From the NCBI RefSeq assembly GCF_033344935.1, contig NZ_JAWPMM010000001.1, positions 248,001 to 312,000 of the forward strand: DNA of 64,000 nucleotides, given 5' to 3'. Shown here in pieces: positions 1 through 8,963 of the stretch. The translations under genes and the position numbers were made by a program. The notes beneath the pieces were generated by a model that saw only the letters and a program-made list of their open reading frames with translations, was not told where the DNA came from and did not search any database. Source of the DNA: Reichenbachiella sp. (GTDB taxonomy: Bacteria; Bacteroidota; Bacteroidia; Cytophagales; Cyclobacteriaceae). Every line of letters starts with the position of its first letter. The first letter of the stretch is position 1.

Positions 1-2556
1 GAAATCATGTTTTGGGAAATAATATTGTTCAAAGTCAATGCCTTCTATTCTTTCTTTTCGTACTTCGTAAGCAGACGAAAAGTAAGCCACTGTTGGCATA
101 ACTAATTGATCAGATTTGAAATGAAAGTAGTTCCGATCAGATTCACTCCATTGGTTGATTAAAGTCCCCGTACCAATCGCCATTTCATCTACGCTTGTGG
201 AAATGACCGTTTCATAATTTACTCTTCCAATTTTGTAGTTTTCCTCTGACAAATGTAAATCTGAAACTTCTTCTACCTCTTTGTGCGGCAATCCTCTTTT
301 AGCCCGCTCAAAATTGTCTGAAATTTCCAAACTCTCACGATACTTGAGAACTGGTTCAAAGCTTCTATGCATGATATAAGTGCCATTCTCTACAAGCTCT
401 TGACTGGTTTCATAACCCTTAAACTCTCGGTCAATTTTAAAACTCATTTTTACTTTTTCATTGGGCATGATCGGACTTTCAAATGCATATAAATATGTCC
501 CATAATATTCATCTTGTTCAACCAATTCAGCATTCTCTATTCTAATTTCAGATAAGGGTTCGTTTTCTGTGATGAACAACTGTGTCATGGGCTCTTCCTC
601 TTTATTGATCATGATATAATCGGCTTTGACCAGATAGCGGTGTTCCTTTGGATACAAGTCCACTTCAACTCTCATATCTGTATGATAAAGTCGTGTCAGC
701 GATTCATACTTTTTGAACTTTCTTTCATAACCTTCACGATAATCTAAAGCATCATCCGCTGTAAAGTATTCATTGACCACGTGCGTATTATACCATATCA
801 AACTCCCTATGCCAATAAAAATGGCTAGGCCAAGTGATATCGAAATGCGTTCCCAATTTTTCCAGTTTGACAAAGCATGGCTCAAATGCATTCTCAAATT
901 CGTATCTACTCTTCGTTGCCAAAACTTGAAAGTAAATAAGGTGAGAATTGCAGAAAAAGCCAGCCAAAAAATAGCTTGATGAGCAAACTGTAAGGTTTCA
1001 GCCGAATAACCAGTCATATTGGTATACGTTGGAAGTGTTAGATTTCCAGGACGAAGCATCAAATGTTCTACGCCAACTTTTGGAGCTAAAAAACTAAATA
1101 GGATCATCATCATCGTGAGCCCCATGCCCAAAAACTTATTTCGCGCGAAGCTTTGAATAAATAATGCGATCAAACAAAAAATGAAAAAGCGTAATCCATA
1201 GAAATAAAATAGGGCCAAATATTGAGTAAACTCAATGTCCGAATAGCCCATACTCAATTGAAATCCAATGGATAATAGGATAGAAGAAGCAATCAAAGTC
1301 ATAGGCAGCGAAATCAACACCAAGAACTTAGATAAGAAAAGCGTCCAATTGGCAACTGGAGTAGCATCTATGATGGTATTGAATCGGAAACTCCTTTCTC
1401 GCCAAACCAGTTCTCCACTATAAAAGACAATCATAATAAAGCTGAAAAGGAATAAGGGGTCTACATACAAATCAATCAATAAGTTGGTCAATGGATACCA
1501 GCTATCATTATATGCACCTCCATTGTTTATACGTGCAAAACACTCCATGAAAACGATGATCATCCATATCGCCTGAATAGCCAAGAAAGGAAGACTTTTG
1601 AATACCGATACCCACTCTAACTTCAGTAGAGAAACAAAAGCGGATCGTTGAGTTTTGGGGCTTATCGAAACCTCTACCGGATTATAACTCTTTTTAATTG
1701 ATGGTAATTCTTCGACTGTCTCTTGTTTCTTGTTCTTTTGAGTTAATACGCGAAATGAAAAAAGTCGATAAGTGATAAAAAGTACGACGAGAGAAAATCC
1801 TATCCATAGGATTCTATTCCACATAAATAGACCTGAAAAGGAAAGTAACTGGTTATTTTTTTGATAGGCCGTCCAATATTGCGTTTGTTCGAAAAAAGCA
1901 GCTAAACCAAATGGATCTGCCAAAGCCGCGATTGCCATAGATTCTGGCGATGCTGGAACAGACTGTGCCATCAGTGGTGAGTTTAAAAACATAGAACTCA
2001 ACATGTACAGCATGTATATAAAAAACGCACTCACGTAAGTCGTGATATTGCTTTTGCTCAATAGAGTCACTGCAAAAATGAGCGCTGAACAATAAAAGAT
2101 ATTAGGAACAACAATCAATAAAAAAGGCTGTATATACCTCATCAGATCAAATGCTGCTATTCTTGAGGGATCAAGATTTGCAAAGTTGATCATAATAGCA
2201 TACCCAATAAGAAAAGGAACAAATGAAAGCAGGCTGAAAACATACAATCCAGTAAAACGACTGCAAAAATATAAGGCCTTACTTATAGGTGTGCTAAAAA
2301 CTATATGCTCCATCCCATGTCTTTTATCCCTCAGTACACCACTGATAGATAAAAACATAATAACAAAAACACACCCTAATGAAATTAATCCTGTGTAATA
2401 ATTAATCTGATATCCAGAATTGAAATTCACGTTTGCAGGAGCAAATCCTTGTCCACCTGTCACCAACCCATAAAACAAAAATATGAATGCAAAAATCATA
2501 AACGCTCTCTGCTTCATTTGCAGAAAAGCTTCAAATCGAAGTAATTGACTAAACAT
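1..2556 (-). CDS. ABC transporter permease fused to M1-type aminopeptidase (3' end outside window)
   Basis: The minus-strand frame is open from an ATG at 2556 to the left edge, giving 852 codons with no stop. The N-terminus (about residues 16-240) has six or so hydrophobic segments of ABC-2 permease type. A second membrane block follows at about 290-530, with a last segment near 570-590. After about residue 595 the protein is soluble, with a stretch ending ..PTVAYFSSAYEV.. that resembles the N-terminal beta domain of M1 peptidases. The HEXXH zinc motif is not reached before the edge. Bacteroidota commonly carry such permease/M1 fusions, about 1,200 residues long. The start lies 2 nt after the stop of the upstream ATPase gene (TAATCATG), so the two are probably translationally coupled. 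The substrate is unknown. Confidence 0.85.
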   Translation of the reverse strand, partial: MFSQLLRFEAFLQMKQRAFMIFAFIFLFYGLVTGGQGFAPANVNFNSGYQINYYTGLISLGCVFVIMFLSISGVLRDKRHGMEHIVFSTPISKALYFCSRFTGLYVFSLLSFVPFLIGYAIMINFANLDPSRIAAFDLMRYIQPFLLIVVPNIFYCSALIFAVTLLSKSNITTYVSAFFIYMLYMLSSMFLNSPLMAQSVPASPESMAIAALADPFGLAAFFEQTQYWTAYQKNNQLLSFSGLFMWNRILWIGFSLVVLFITYRLFSFRVLTQKNKKQETVEELPSIKKSYNPVEVSISPKTQRSAFVSLLKLEWVSVFKSLPFLAIQAIWMIIVFMECFARINNGGAYNDSWYPLTNLLIDLYVDPLFLFSFIMIVFYSGELVWRERSFRFNTIIDATPVANWTLFLSKFLVLISLPMTLIASSILLSIGFQLSMGYSDIEFTQYLALFYFYGLRFFIFCLIALFIQSFARNKFLGMGLTMMMILFSFLAPKVGVEHLMLRPGNLTLPTYTNMTGYSAETLQFAHQAIFWLAFSAILTLFTFKFWQRRVDTNLRMHLSHALSNWKNWERISISLGLAIFIGIGSLIWYNTHVVNEYFTADDALDYREGYERKFKKYESLTRLYHTDMRVEVDLYPKEHRYLVKADYIMINKEEEPMTQLFITENEPLSEIRIENAELVEQDEYYGTYLYAFESPIMPNEKVKMSFKIDREFKGYETSQELVENGTYIMHRSFEPVLKYRESLEISDNFERAKRGLPHKEVEEVSDLHLSEENYKIGRVNYETVISTSVDEMAIGTGTLINQWSESDRNYFHFKSDQLVMPTVAYFSSAYEVRKERIEGIDFEQYYFPKHDF

Positions 2557-2558
2557 GA

Positions 2559-3443
2559 TTATACGTTTTTATTTTGATTGAAAAGGGTGACGAAATACAA
2601 GTCTTCCAGATTAGCTTGAATAAGATCAAAGCCTGCTTCAGGTTTTTGATCGGCATAAACACGAATCTGAGTTTCACCAGCGATGAGTTTGGTGGAGATA
2701 ACACTAAATGCTTTTTTATGGGATTCGAGTTCTGATTTTTTAATCATCTTACTCCAGATTTTTCCATCTAGATTGGATACCAACTCCTTTGGACTGCCTT
2801 GAGTAATGATCTTTCCCTCTGCCAGAATAGCCATCTGTGGGCAAAGGTCCCGAACGTCTTCCACGATATGTGTGGACAATATGACAATGACATTCTCACC
2901 TATCTCACTCAATAGATTTAGAAATCGATTTCTTTCTTCTGGATCTAATCCAGCTGTCGGTTCATCGACGATGATGATTTGTGGATTAGCCAAAAGCGCC
3001 TGAGCAATTCCAAAGCGCTGGCGCATGCCCCCAGAAAAAGTATGAACTGCCTTTTTTCTGTGTTGATACAGATTCACTTGCTGCAGCAAAGCTTCAACCT
3101 GCTCTTTTCTTTCTTTTTTATCGACTATTCCTTTCAGAACAGCCATATGATCTAGCAATCGCTCTGCAGATATTTTAGGATACACACCGAACTCTTGAGG
3201 CAAATAACCCAATTGTTTTCGGATGACTTCTGGATGTTGGACCAAGTCCATATCATTGAAAGTAATAGTTCCAGAAGTTGGCTCTTGAAGTGCCGCAATG
3301 GTTCGCATCAGAGATGATTTTCCAGCACCATTGGATCCGAGCAATCCAAACATACCATTCGTAATTGTCAGAGATACGTCATTGAGTGCCTTGACTCCAT
3401 TGCCATAAGTCTTTGATAGTTGATTAATTTTAAGCGTGTTCAT
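2559..3443 (-). CDS. ABC transporter ATP-binding protein
   Basis: This 294-residue ATPase energises the permease encoded directly downstream. Visible motifs are Walker A GSNGAGKSS (36-44), the Q-loop region near PQEFG (82-86), a signature FSGGMRQR (136-143), Walker B IIIVDEP (156-162) and the switch histidine in STHIVED (H192). The last 90 residues form the C-terminal extension common in ABC-2 (CcmA/NatA-type) ATPases. It is first in a two-gene operon transcribed away from the LytS-type kinase gene, with 207 bp between the start codons. In related organisms such kinases often control the neighbouring exporter; that link is inferred here. Confidence 0.93.
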   Translation of the reverse strand: MNTLKINQLSKTYGNGVKALNDVSLTITNGMFGLLGSNGAGKSSLMRTIAALQEPTSGTITFNDMDLVQHPEVIRKQLGYLPQEFGVYPKISAERLLDHMAVLKGIVDKKERKEQVEALLQQVNLYQHRKKAVHTFSGGMRQRFGIAQALLANPQIIIVDEPTAGLDPEERNRFLNLLSEIGENVIVILSTHIVEDVRDLCPQMAILAEGKIITQGSPKELVSNLDGKIWSKMIKKSELESHKKAFSVISTKLIAGETQIRVYADQKPEAGFDLIQANLEDLYFVTLFNQNKNV

Positions 3444-3650
3444 AAGTCCTGTATTTTGAATTTAGTGCTAACCTAGTAGCTCAAAATCAGACCTTATAAT
3501 AAAGTTGACGTATCCACCTATTTTGGGGTTAGACAGGTATAAAAACGGCATGTATTACATTCGACTGCATTTAAGACCAGTTCATGTCAAAAATCGGATC
3601 GTTTGTCATTTATATTAAATAGTTGGTAGTGAGCTGCGTAATTTTGACTT
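3444..3650. promoter_or_regulatory. Divergent intergenic region between ABC operon and two-component genes
   Basis: These 207 bp separate two divergently transcribed operons and must hold both promoters. I found no perfect Bacteroidota -7 box (TAnnTTTG) with a properly placed TTG, so no promoter is placed. A CCTATTTTGGGG-type stretch near 3528-3540 is a possible operator for the LytTR regulator, but this is only a guess. Confidence 0.4.
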
Positions 3651-4778
3651 ATGATTGAATTCCTCAAAAAATATAAAGCGTTTGGTATTGGGCTGATCAT
3701 TGTTCCCTTCTTCTATATACTAGACTATTTGGGCGTCATTATTCTGCCAAGCGAAATGAACACTGACGATATATTCATTTTTGCGATCTGGTGGCTGCTC
3801 TTGTCTCTGGTCATCCACAACTTTTCATTTTTTATTCAAAAAAAGAAAACGATGCTGAGGCTTTTTGGTCTCTTGATACTGTTTGTGTTAGTCTTATTGT
3901 ACGACTCCAATAAAAGCATCCCGGACAATCCTATTACAATATGCTTTCTACTCATTTTTTATTTAGGCTTGGCTTTTACTTTGTTTCCTGGCTTCTTTAA
4001 AAAATACCAGTATTATATCTTAGGAGCTTATACGCTCATATCTATTCATTTCACCTATTTAAGATTATCCGCTCCGAATTTTGAATATTATGTCGAGCAC
4101 GACAAGACTTTTGCACTCTTACTCTTTCTTGTTCCTATTCCGGTTTTGATCATTCTATTTTTTTATGAGCAATGGAAATGGCTAAAGACACTTGAAGCGG
4201 ACAAATCTCAAGCGGAGTTGGAGTTATTAAAAACTCAAGTCAATCCGCATTTTTTCTTTAATACACTGAACAACCTGTACTCCCTTACCGTCAAACACTC
4301 GGATGAAGCACCAAAAGTTATTCTGAAGTTGTCTGAAATGATGCGCTATTCTATCTATGAAGGAAAGAAAGATTGGGTTCCTTTAAAGGACGAAGTAATT
4401 TATCTTCAGAATTATCTGGACCTGCATCAAATCAGATATCGGAAAAAAGTAGACATTTCTTTCAATCACCACATCGATGAAAATGATCAGGTAGCTCCAC
4501 TGCTTTTCATCATCCTATTAGAAAATGCGCTGAAACATGGGGTAGAATCACTATCGGACAACGCTTACATTCGAATCGATTTGTCAAGTGCCAATGGACA
4601 TCTTAAATTTAGTCTGCAAAATAATTTCGATCCGGCAGAGGTCAGTGAGGCCTCTGGTATTGGACTAAACAACTTGAAACAAAGGCTAAAACTGATCTAC
4701 CCCAACAAACATACTTTGTCTATCCTTGCAAAGGACGACGTCTTCAGGGTAGAATTAACAGTCGAACACAATGATTAG
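3651..4778 (+). CDS. LytS/YehU-type sensor histidine kinase
   Basis: The protein has 375 residues. About six hydrophobic helices (roughly 10-31, 41-60, 69-85, 95-115, 120-138 and 153-172) precede a His_kinase (PF06580-type) domain. The phospho-acceptor region is TQVNPHFFFNTLNNLY with H200. The N-box is ENALKHG (291-297) and the G-box SGIGLNNLKQRL (335-346). No extra sensory domain is visible, so the membrane part is the likely sensor. It overlaps the downstream regulator gene by 8 bp, which fixes them as a pair. It is divergent from an ABC exporter operon that is a plausible target. Confidence 0.93.
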   Translation: MIEFLKKYKAFGIGLIIVPFFYILDYLGVIILPSEMNTDDIFIFAIWWLLLSLVIHNFSFFIQKKKTMLRLFGLLILFVLVLLYDSNKSIPDNPITICFLLIFYLGLAFTLFPGFFKKYQYYILGAYTLISIHFTYLRLSAPNFEYYVEHDKTFALLLFLVPIPVLIILFFYEQWKWLKTLEADKSQAELELLKTQVNPHFFFNTLNNLYSLTVKHSDEAPKVILKLSEMMRYSIYEGKKDWVPLKDEVIYLQNYLDLHQIRYRKKVDISFNHHIDENDQVAPLLFIILLENALKHGVESLSDNAYIRIDLSSANGHLKFSLQNNFDPAEVSEASGIGLNNLKQRLKLIYPNKHTLSILAKDDVFRVELTVEHND

Positions 4779-5466
4779 ATATATAATTGTAGATGACGAG
4801 CCACTAGCGCATGAGCTAATTGAAGAGTTTTGTGGCATGCTGCCACACCTGGAGCTGGCCAAAAACTGCTACAATGCTCTCGAAGCGATGCAATATCTCA
4901 ATGAACAAACTGTGGACATCATATTTCTGGATTTGAATATGCCCAAACTCAAAGGGTTTGATTTTTTGCGAACGCTAACTCACCCACCCCAGGTTATCGT
5001 TACCACAGCATATCAGGAGTTTGCACTGGAGGGTTATGAGCTAAATGTTGCTGACTATTTGTTGAAGCCGTTCAGTTTTGATCGGCTGGTCAAGGCCATC
5101 AACAAAGCCGTAGGACCCAAGCAGGAAGGTTCAATTTCCAACACTCTTTCAACGTCGTCTAATGAAAGGTTCTTTATAAAAGGTGATAAAAAATATCACC
5201 AAATCGCAATCGATGACATCTTATTTATCGAAGCTTATGGCAACTATACTAAACTACATTTAAGAGCAGAAGTAATCATTAGTCACGAAAAGATCTCGGA
5301 ATATGAGTCCTCACTGTCGAATGAACTATTTATTAGAGTACATAAGTCTTTCATGGTTGCCAAAGACAAAATAAACCTAATCGAAGGAAATAGAATCAAA
5401 ATTCAAAATCATGAGATTCCTGTAGGACAGACCTATCGCGCGATCATCAATAGGCTCTATCTTTAG
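4771..5466 (+). CDS. LytTR-family response regulator
   Basis: This 231-residue cytoplasmic DNA-binding regulator is the cognate partner of the preceding kinase. The receiver domain (1-118) has the acidic pair in VDDEP (D8/D9), phospho-acceptor D54 in IFLDLNMP, T78/T79 and K99 in LLKPFSF. A LytTR DNA-binding domain occupies about 135-231 and contains the typical ILFIEAYGNYTKLHL core. LytTR proteins usually bind paired direct repeats about 21 bp apart. The stop codon is followed by about 100 bp without a gene, so the pair appears to form its own operon. Confidence 0.94.
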   Translation: MIRYIIVDDEPLAHELIEEFCGMLPHLELAKNCYNALEAMQYLNEQTVDIIFLDLNMPKLKGFDFLRTLTHPPQVIVTTAYQEFALEGYELNVADYLLKPFSFDRLVKAINKAVGPKQEGSISNTLSTSSNERFFIKGDKKYHQIAIDDILFIEAYGNYTKLHLRAEVIISHEKISEYESSLSNELFIRVHKSFMVAKDKINLIEGNRIKIQNHEIPVGQTYRAIINRLYL

Positions 5467-5571
5467 ATGAGCTAGTCCATTGCTTTGAAAGTACTATTCA
5501 TCAACTCCTTCGTCCAATTATAATAGATCATGGACAGAATCGACTAACTTAAAAGAAAATGAATTGTATAC

Positions 5572-5928
5572 ATGATAACTATAGAAAACATCTCTCTTTA
5601 TAGTATTTCGGCTTTTTATGTTTTCGCCGGAGTCAGTCACTTCATAAGTCCAAAATTCTTCTTGAAGATTATGCCAAAGTGGGTGCCAAGTCCAAAAGTG
5701 GTTAATCAAATAGTAGGAGCCATTGAGGTTTTACTTGGTGCAGCTATATTTTTCGATGAAACAAGAACATTAGCGGCATGGGGAATAATTGCTTTGTTGA
5801 TTGCCGTTTTTCCAGCCAACATTTATCATTATCAATTGGCCAAACAAAAAGGTAAACAAGTGATGGCTACGCTGGTTCGTTTGCCATTGCAAGCATTGCT
5901 GATTTACTGGGTATATAGCTTTATATAA
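5572..5928 (+). CDS. DoxX-like small membrane protein
   Basis: This 118-residue protein has four predicted membrane helices. The first contains FYVFAGVSHF and is followed by a conserved-looking FFLKIMPKWVPSP loop, a pattern seen in the COG4270/DoxX-like group of uncharacterised membrane proteins. A second helix has VGAIEVLLGA. No cysteine pair for redox work is visible. It stands alone between the LytTR gene and mgtC, and its function is not known. Confidence 0.8.
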   Translation: MITIENISLYSISAFYVFAGVSHFISPKFFLKIMPKWVPSPKVVNQIVGAIEVLLGAAIFFDETRTLAAWGIIALLIAVFPANIYHYQLAKQKGKQVMATLVRLPLQALLIYWVYSFI

Positions 5929-6068
5929 ATATCTTGATCTGTCACTACAAAATCTTTAATGTATGAACTACCCTTTCATTCAACACAATAAAAGGATAAT
6001 TGAAGACATTGTGACCAGACAAATTCGATGTTCACTCGTCTCTTGCACTTTACCTTAATAATACATTT

Positions 6069-6485
6069 ATGACAACACTTGATTTTTTTCTAAGTTTAGC
6101 TGTAGCAGCAGCATCTGGTATGGTCATTGGTTTCGAAAGACAATGGCAAAACAAATCTGCCGGTCTCAGGACTAATACACTAGTCGCGATGGGAGCCGCT
6201 TTGTATGTGTTGTTGTCTGTTCAGCTTACTGAAGAGCAAGGAGATGTCACACGGATCATAGGTCAAGTAGTGACCGGAGTGGGTTTTCTTGGTGCTGGTA
6301 TCATTTTCAAAGAAGGTGCAAATGTGTATGGACTAACTACAGCAGCTACAGTATGGTGCAGTTCTGCGATCGGTTGTTTTGCGGGTGCAGGATTTTATAT
6401 GGAAACTCTAATTGCTACTTCCTGCATTATTACGATTCACCTGATTCTAATGCCATTGAATAAATTGCTGAATCGCCGAAAATAA
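6069..6485 (+). CDS. MgtC/SapB-family membrane protein
   Basis: This 138-residue inner-membrane protein carries the signature residues of the MgtC/SapB N-terminal domain: GMVIGFERQWQNKSAGLRTN, VGFLGAGIIFKEG and VYGLTTAATVWCSSAIG. It lacks the C-terminal ACT-like domain of Salmonella MgtC, as most short homologues do. Family members are linked to Mg2+ limitation and F-ATPase control in pathogens; the role here is unknown. It ends 7 bp before the sigma-factor gene, suggesting co-transcription. Confidence 0.92.
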   Translation: MTTLDFFLSLAVAAASGMVIGFERQWQNKSAGLRTNTLVAMGAALYVLLSVQLTEEQGDVTRIIGQVVTGVGFLGAGIIFKEGANVYGLTTAATVWCSSAIGCFAGAGFYMETLIATSCIITIHLILMPLNKLLNRRK

Positions 6486-6492
6486 CTTATCA

Positions 6493-7308
6493 ATGATGAT
6501 AAAAGACGAATTTACTCCCTATGAATCTGAGTTTCTTGAATTCAAGAGTGAACTGACTTCATTTATTTTCCGATTGGTTTCGAACCGTGCGCTGGCGGAA
6601 GACCTAGTTCACGACACCTATATAAAGATGGTGGACAACATAGATACTTTCCGAAAAGAGTCTTCCTTCAAAACCTGGGTATTTACCATCGCACATAATT
6701 TGGCTAAGAATCATTTAGCCAAGCAGAAACGGTGGAGAGAAGATGCCCAGCAGATTAATGCCAAACTGCACATCAACTCTGAAGAGCTATTTGATAAAAT
6801 GCGGGGTGTTTACAACAGTAATCCAGACAAAGGTTTTGAATTGAAAGAACACATTTCCTACTGTTTCAACTGTATGACTAAAACCTTAGTCGTGGATCAG
6901 CAGGTTTGTATTTGGCTAAAGAATGTCTATGATTTCAAGGTTTCGGAAATCATGACTATTACTGGACTCAGCGAAGGAAAAGTGAAACATGCTATTGCCG
7001 ATGCTCGAAAAAACCTGACGAGAATATTTGACGAGAAATGCGCCTTTGTCAGCCAAAAAGGAACGTGCCACCAATGCTCTTCACTGAAAGGAATTCTAAA
7101 CCCTGAGCAGAATGAGCAATCCAAAGCCAATCAAATAAAAATGGTCCGAGAAGGTTCCAATCCAGACAAAGAAAAACTCCTAAGCCTGCGTATGGAATTG
7201 GTGAAAAACTTAGACCCTTTAGAAAATCCAAGTAGTCATCTTCATTCTTACTTTTTAGAAAACAGCCCAAAATGGGTAGAAATGGCCCTTTCACAAGAAA
7301 ATTCATAA
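6493..7308 (+). CDS. ECF-type RNA polymerase sigma factor with Cys-rich C-terminal extension
   Basis: The protein has 271 residues, longer than a typical ECF sigma factor (about 180-200). Region 2 spans about 13-80 (LAEDLVHDTYIKM, ..SFKTWVFTIAHNLAKNHLA). Region 4 is near 140-175 (VSEIMTITGLSEGKVKHAIADARKNL). Two cysteine pairs are visible, CFNC between regions 2 and 4 and CHQC just after region 4, plus two further single cysteines, so metal or redox sensing is possible. The C-terminal ~70 residues have no motif I recognise. No anti-sigma gene is adjacent. Start ATGATG: the first ATG is used, with the second (6496) possible. Confidence 0.85.
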   Translation: MMIKDEFTPYESEFLEFKSELTSFIFRLVSNRALAEDLVHDTYIKMVDNIDTFRKESSFKTWVFTIAHNLAKNHLAKQKRWREDAQQINAKLHINSEELFDKMRGVYNSNPDKGFELKEHISYCFNCMTKTLVVDQQVCIWLKNVYDFKVSEIMTITGLSEGKVKHAIADARKNLTRIFDEKCAFVSQKGTCHQCSSLKGILNPEQNEQSKANQIKMVREGSNPDKEKLLSLRMELVKNLDPLENPSSHLHSYFLENSPKWVEMALSQENS

Positions 7309-7387
7309 ATAATTGCAATATTTCGTCCGTTTCGTCTCGCTCATTGGTCTAAAGGGAAACGTTATCAAACATCTATTCAATTGAATT

Positions 7388-8056
7388 ATGAAATACTTTA
7401 CGGAATCCTTTACTAGTTTTTTCAATGAGCTCGCCATCAACAATCAAAAAGAATGGTTTCATGCCAATAAGAAAAGGTATGAATCAGAGGTCAAAAAACC
7501 ATTCGAGTTTTTCTTGTCACACCTGATTGCAGCCATTCAAAAAGAAGATCCTTCTTTGTCGATTTCTCCAAAGGACTGTATCCTTAGAATCAATCGTGGT
7601 TTGAGGTTTTCAAAAGACAAAACCCCTTACAACCTCCACTACTCAGCAGTGGTATCAAACGGTGGACGAAAGGACAAAAGCGTACCGGGTTTATTTTTAA
7701 GGTTTACGCCAGAAGAAGTGGGTATCATGGGCGGCGCCTATGTGTTGAACAAGGACCAACTTTTTAATCTTAGGTCAGATATTAAGAAGAACCCTACTAC
7801 TTTAAAAGTATTGATTCAGGAAGAGAGTTTCAAAGCCAAGTTCGGCACCATTCAGGGAGAAGAAAGTAAAAGAATGCCCGTTGAATTTCAAGAAGCCTCT
7901 GAAAAGAACCCATTGCTGCTGAAGAAGCAATTCTATTTTGTGTCTAGACGAGAGTCTACGATGATCACCTCCGACCATTTGCTCGATGAACTGATGGATT
8001 ACTGGCGTGCGGCTCGACCACTAAATGAATATCTCACTTCAATTATTCACAACTGA
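7388..8056 (+). CDS. DUF2461 family protein
   Basis: This 222-residue cytoplasmic protein matches the DUF2461 (TIGR02453) pattern: an N-terminal FFNELAINNQKEWFHANKKRYE, then LRINRGLRFSKDKTPYNLHYSA, then a region on GLFLRFTPEEVGIMGGAY. The biochemical role of the family is not established. Its stop TGA shares one base with the ATG of the next gene, so the two are likely co-translated. Confidence 0.9.
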   Translation: MKYFTESFTSFFNELAINNQKEWFHANKKRYESEVKKPFEFFLSHLIAAIQKEDPSLSISPKDCILRINRGLRFSKDKTPYNLHYSAVVSNGGRKDKSVPGLFLRFTPEEVGIMGGAYVLNKDQLFNLRSDIKKNPTTLKVLIQEESFKAKFGTIQGEESKRMPVEFQEASEKNPLLLKKQFYFVSRRESTMITSDHLLDELMDYWRAARPLNEYLTSIIHN

Positions 8057-8412
8057 TGGCCTACGATCAACACCTCGCCGATAGAATTGCCCGCGAACTT
8101 CAAGAGCAGGGGGTTTCAGCAGAAGCTAAAAGACTCATGGGTGGTCTTTGTTTTGTCATGAACGAAAAAATGTGTGTAGGCACTAGCATTGACAAAACCA
8201 ATGGCAAACCCAGACTCATTGCTCGCATTGGAGCTGAAGCCGTACAAGTGGCATTGAAGAACAAAAACTGCCTTCCTTTTCAGCCTGCGGGAAAAGTGAT
8301 GAAAGATTTTGTTTCCATCTATGAGATGGAAATTGACTCAGACAAAAATCTTTCTCATTGGGTGAAGTTGTCCATTGCATTCAATCATAACCTTGACGAG
8401 AAAAAGACTTAA
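8056..8412 (+). CDS. TfoX N-terminal domain protein
   Basis: This 118-residue protein covers only the TfoX/Sxy N-terminal domain (AKRLMGGLCFVMNEKMCVG.., ..LIARIGAE.., PAGKVMKDFVSI). The C-terminal domain of the competence regulator is absent. Stand-alone N-domain proteins are widespread, and a competence role cannot be inferred. It overlaps the DUF2461 gene by one base. Confidence 0.88.
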   Translation: MAYDQHLADRIARELQEQGVSAEAKRLMGGLCFVMNEKMCVGTSIDKTNGKPRLIARIGAEAVQVALKNKNCLPFQPAGKVMKDFVSIYEMEIDSDKNLSHWVKLSIAFNHNLDEKKT

Positions 8413-8517
8413 CTAAATCTTCATTGCACTATTGACAAATTGAAAGTTTTATCCTTTTCTTTGGCGAAAATTTCTGACACATTTTTTATATTGAACAATC
8501 ACGTCAGCAGAGAAAAG

Positions 8518-8850
8518 ATGGACAATCAAAATAAACTACGAGTCACTCAAGAATATGAGAAGCTCAGCGATGAATTAAAAGAGCAAATCAAGTTGGTATA
8601 CCCAGAAGGATATAGCCAACACATTTTCAGTTTCACCAATAAAGAGGGTGGAAAAACAAGTGCCTTGCGGTTTGAAACAGACGAAAAAATCTACTTGATC
8701 CGAATGTCCATTTCAGAGGCTGAAAATTTGATTGCCGAAGACGATGATTATGATGATGATGGCAATCTTCGTGACGATGTCAGGGACGACTATGAAGACA
8801 AACATTCAGATGCAGATTATTTGTCTGACAATGACAACTACGATGGATAA
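8518..8850 (+). CDS. Small acidic protein of unknown function
   Basis: The frame is open from 8440, but the ATG at 8518, preceded by an AG-rich stretch, gives a more natural 110-residue protein; the upstream 26 codons look non-coding. Residues 1-75 form a compact-looking domain (EKLSDELKEQIKLVYPEG, ..ALRFETDEKIYLIRMS). The last ~35 residues are dominated by Asp and Glu with some Tyr, and are probably disordered. I have an impression that similar small proteins occur in other Bacteroidota but cannot name a family. No operon partner is obvious. Confidence 0.7.
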   Translation: MDNQNKLRVTQEYEKLSDELKEQIKLVYPEGYSQHIFSFTNKEGGKTSALRFETDEKIYLIRMSISEAENLIAEDDDYDDDGNLRDDVRDDYEDKHSDADYLSDNDNYDG

Positions 8851-8963
8851 AAGCATGTTATAAGCTTATGTTCAGTACATTTTAGGTCAAAAATAATTTC
8901 TACAAAAAAGTGATCGGAGTGAATTAATATTTAATTTATACTAAATATTAAGAGCAAATCACC

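Noticed and set aside
5518-5709. Minus-strand frame opposite the DoxX-like gene
   Set aside because: It is a shadow of the plus-strand gene with no domain.
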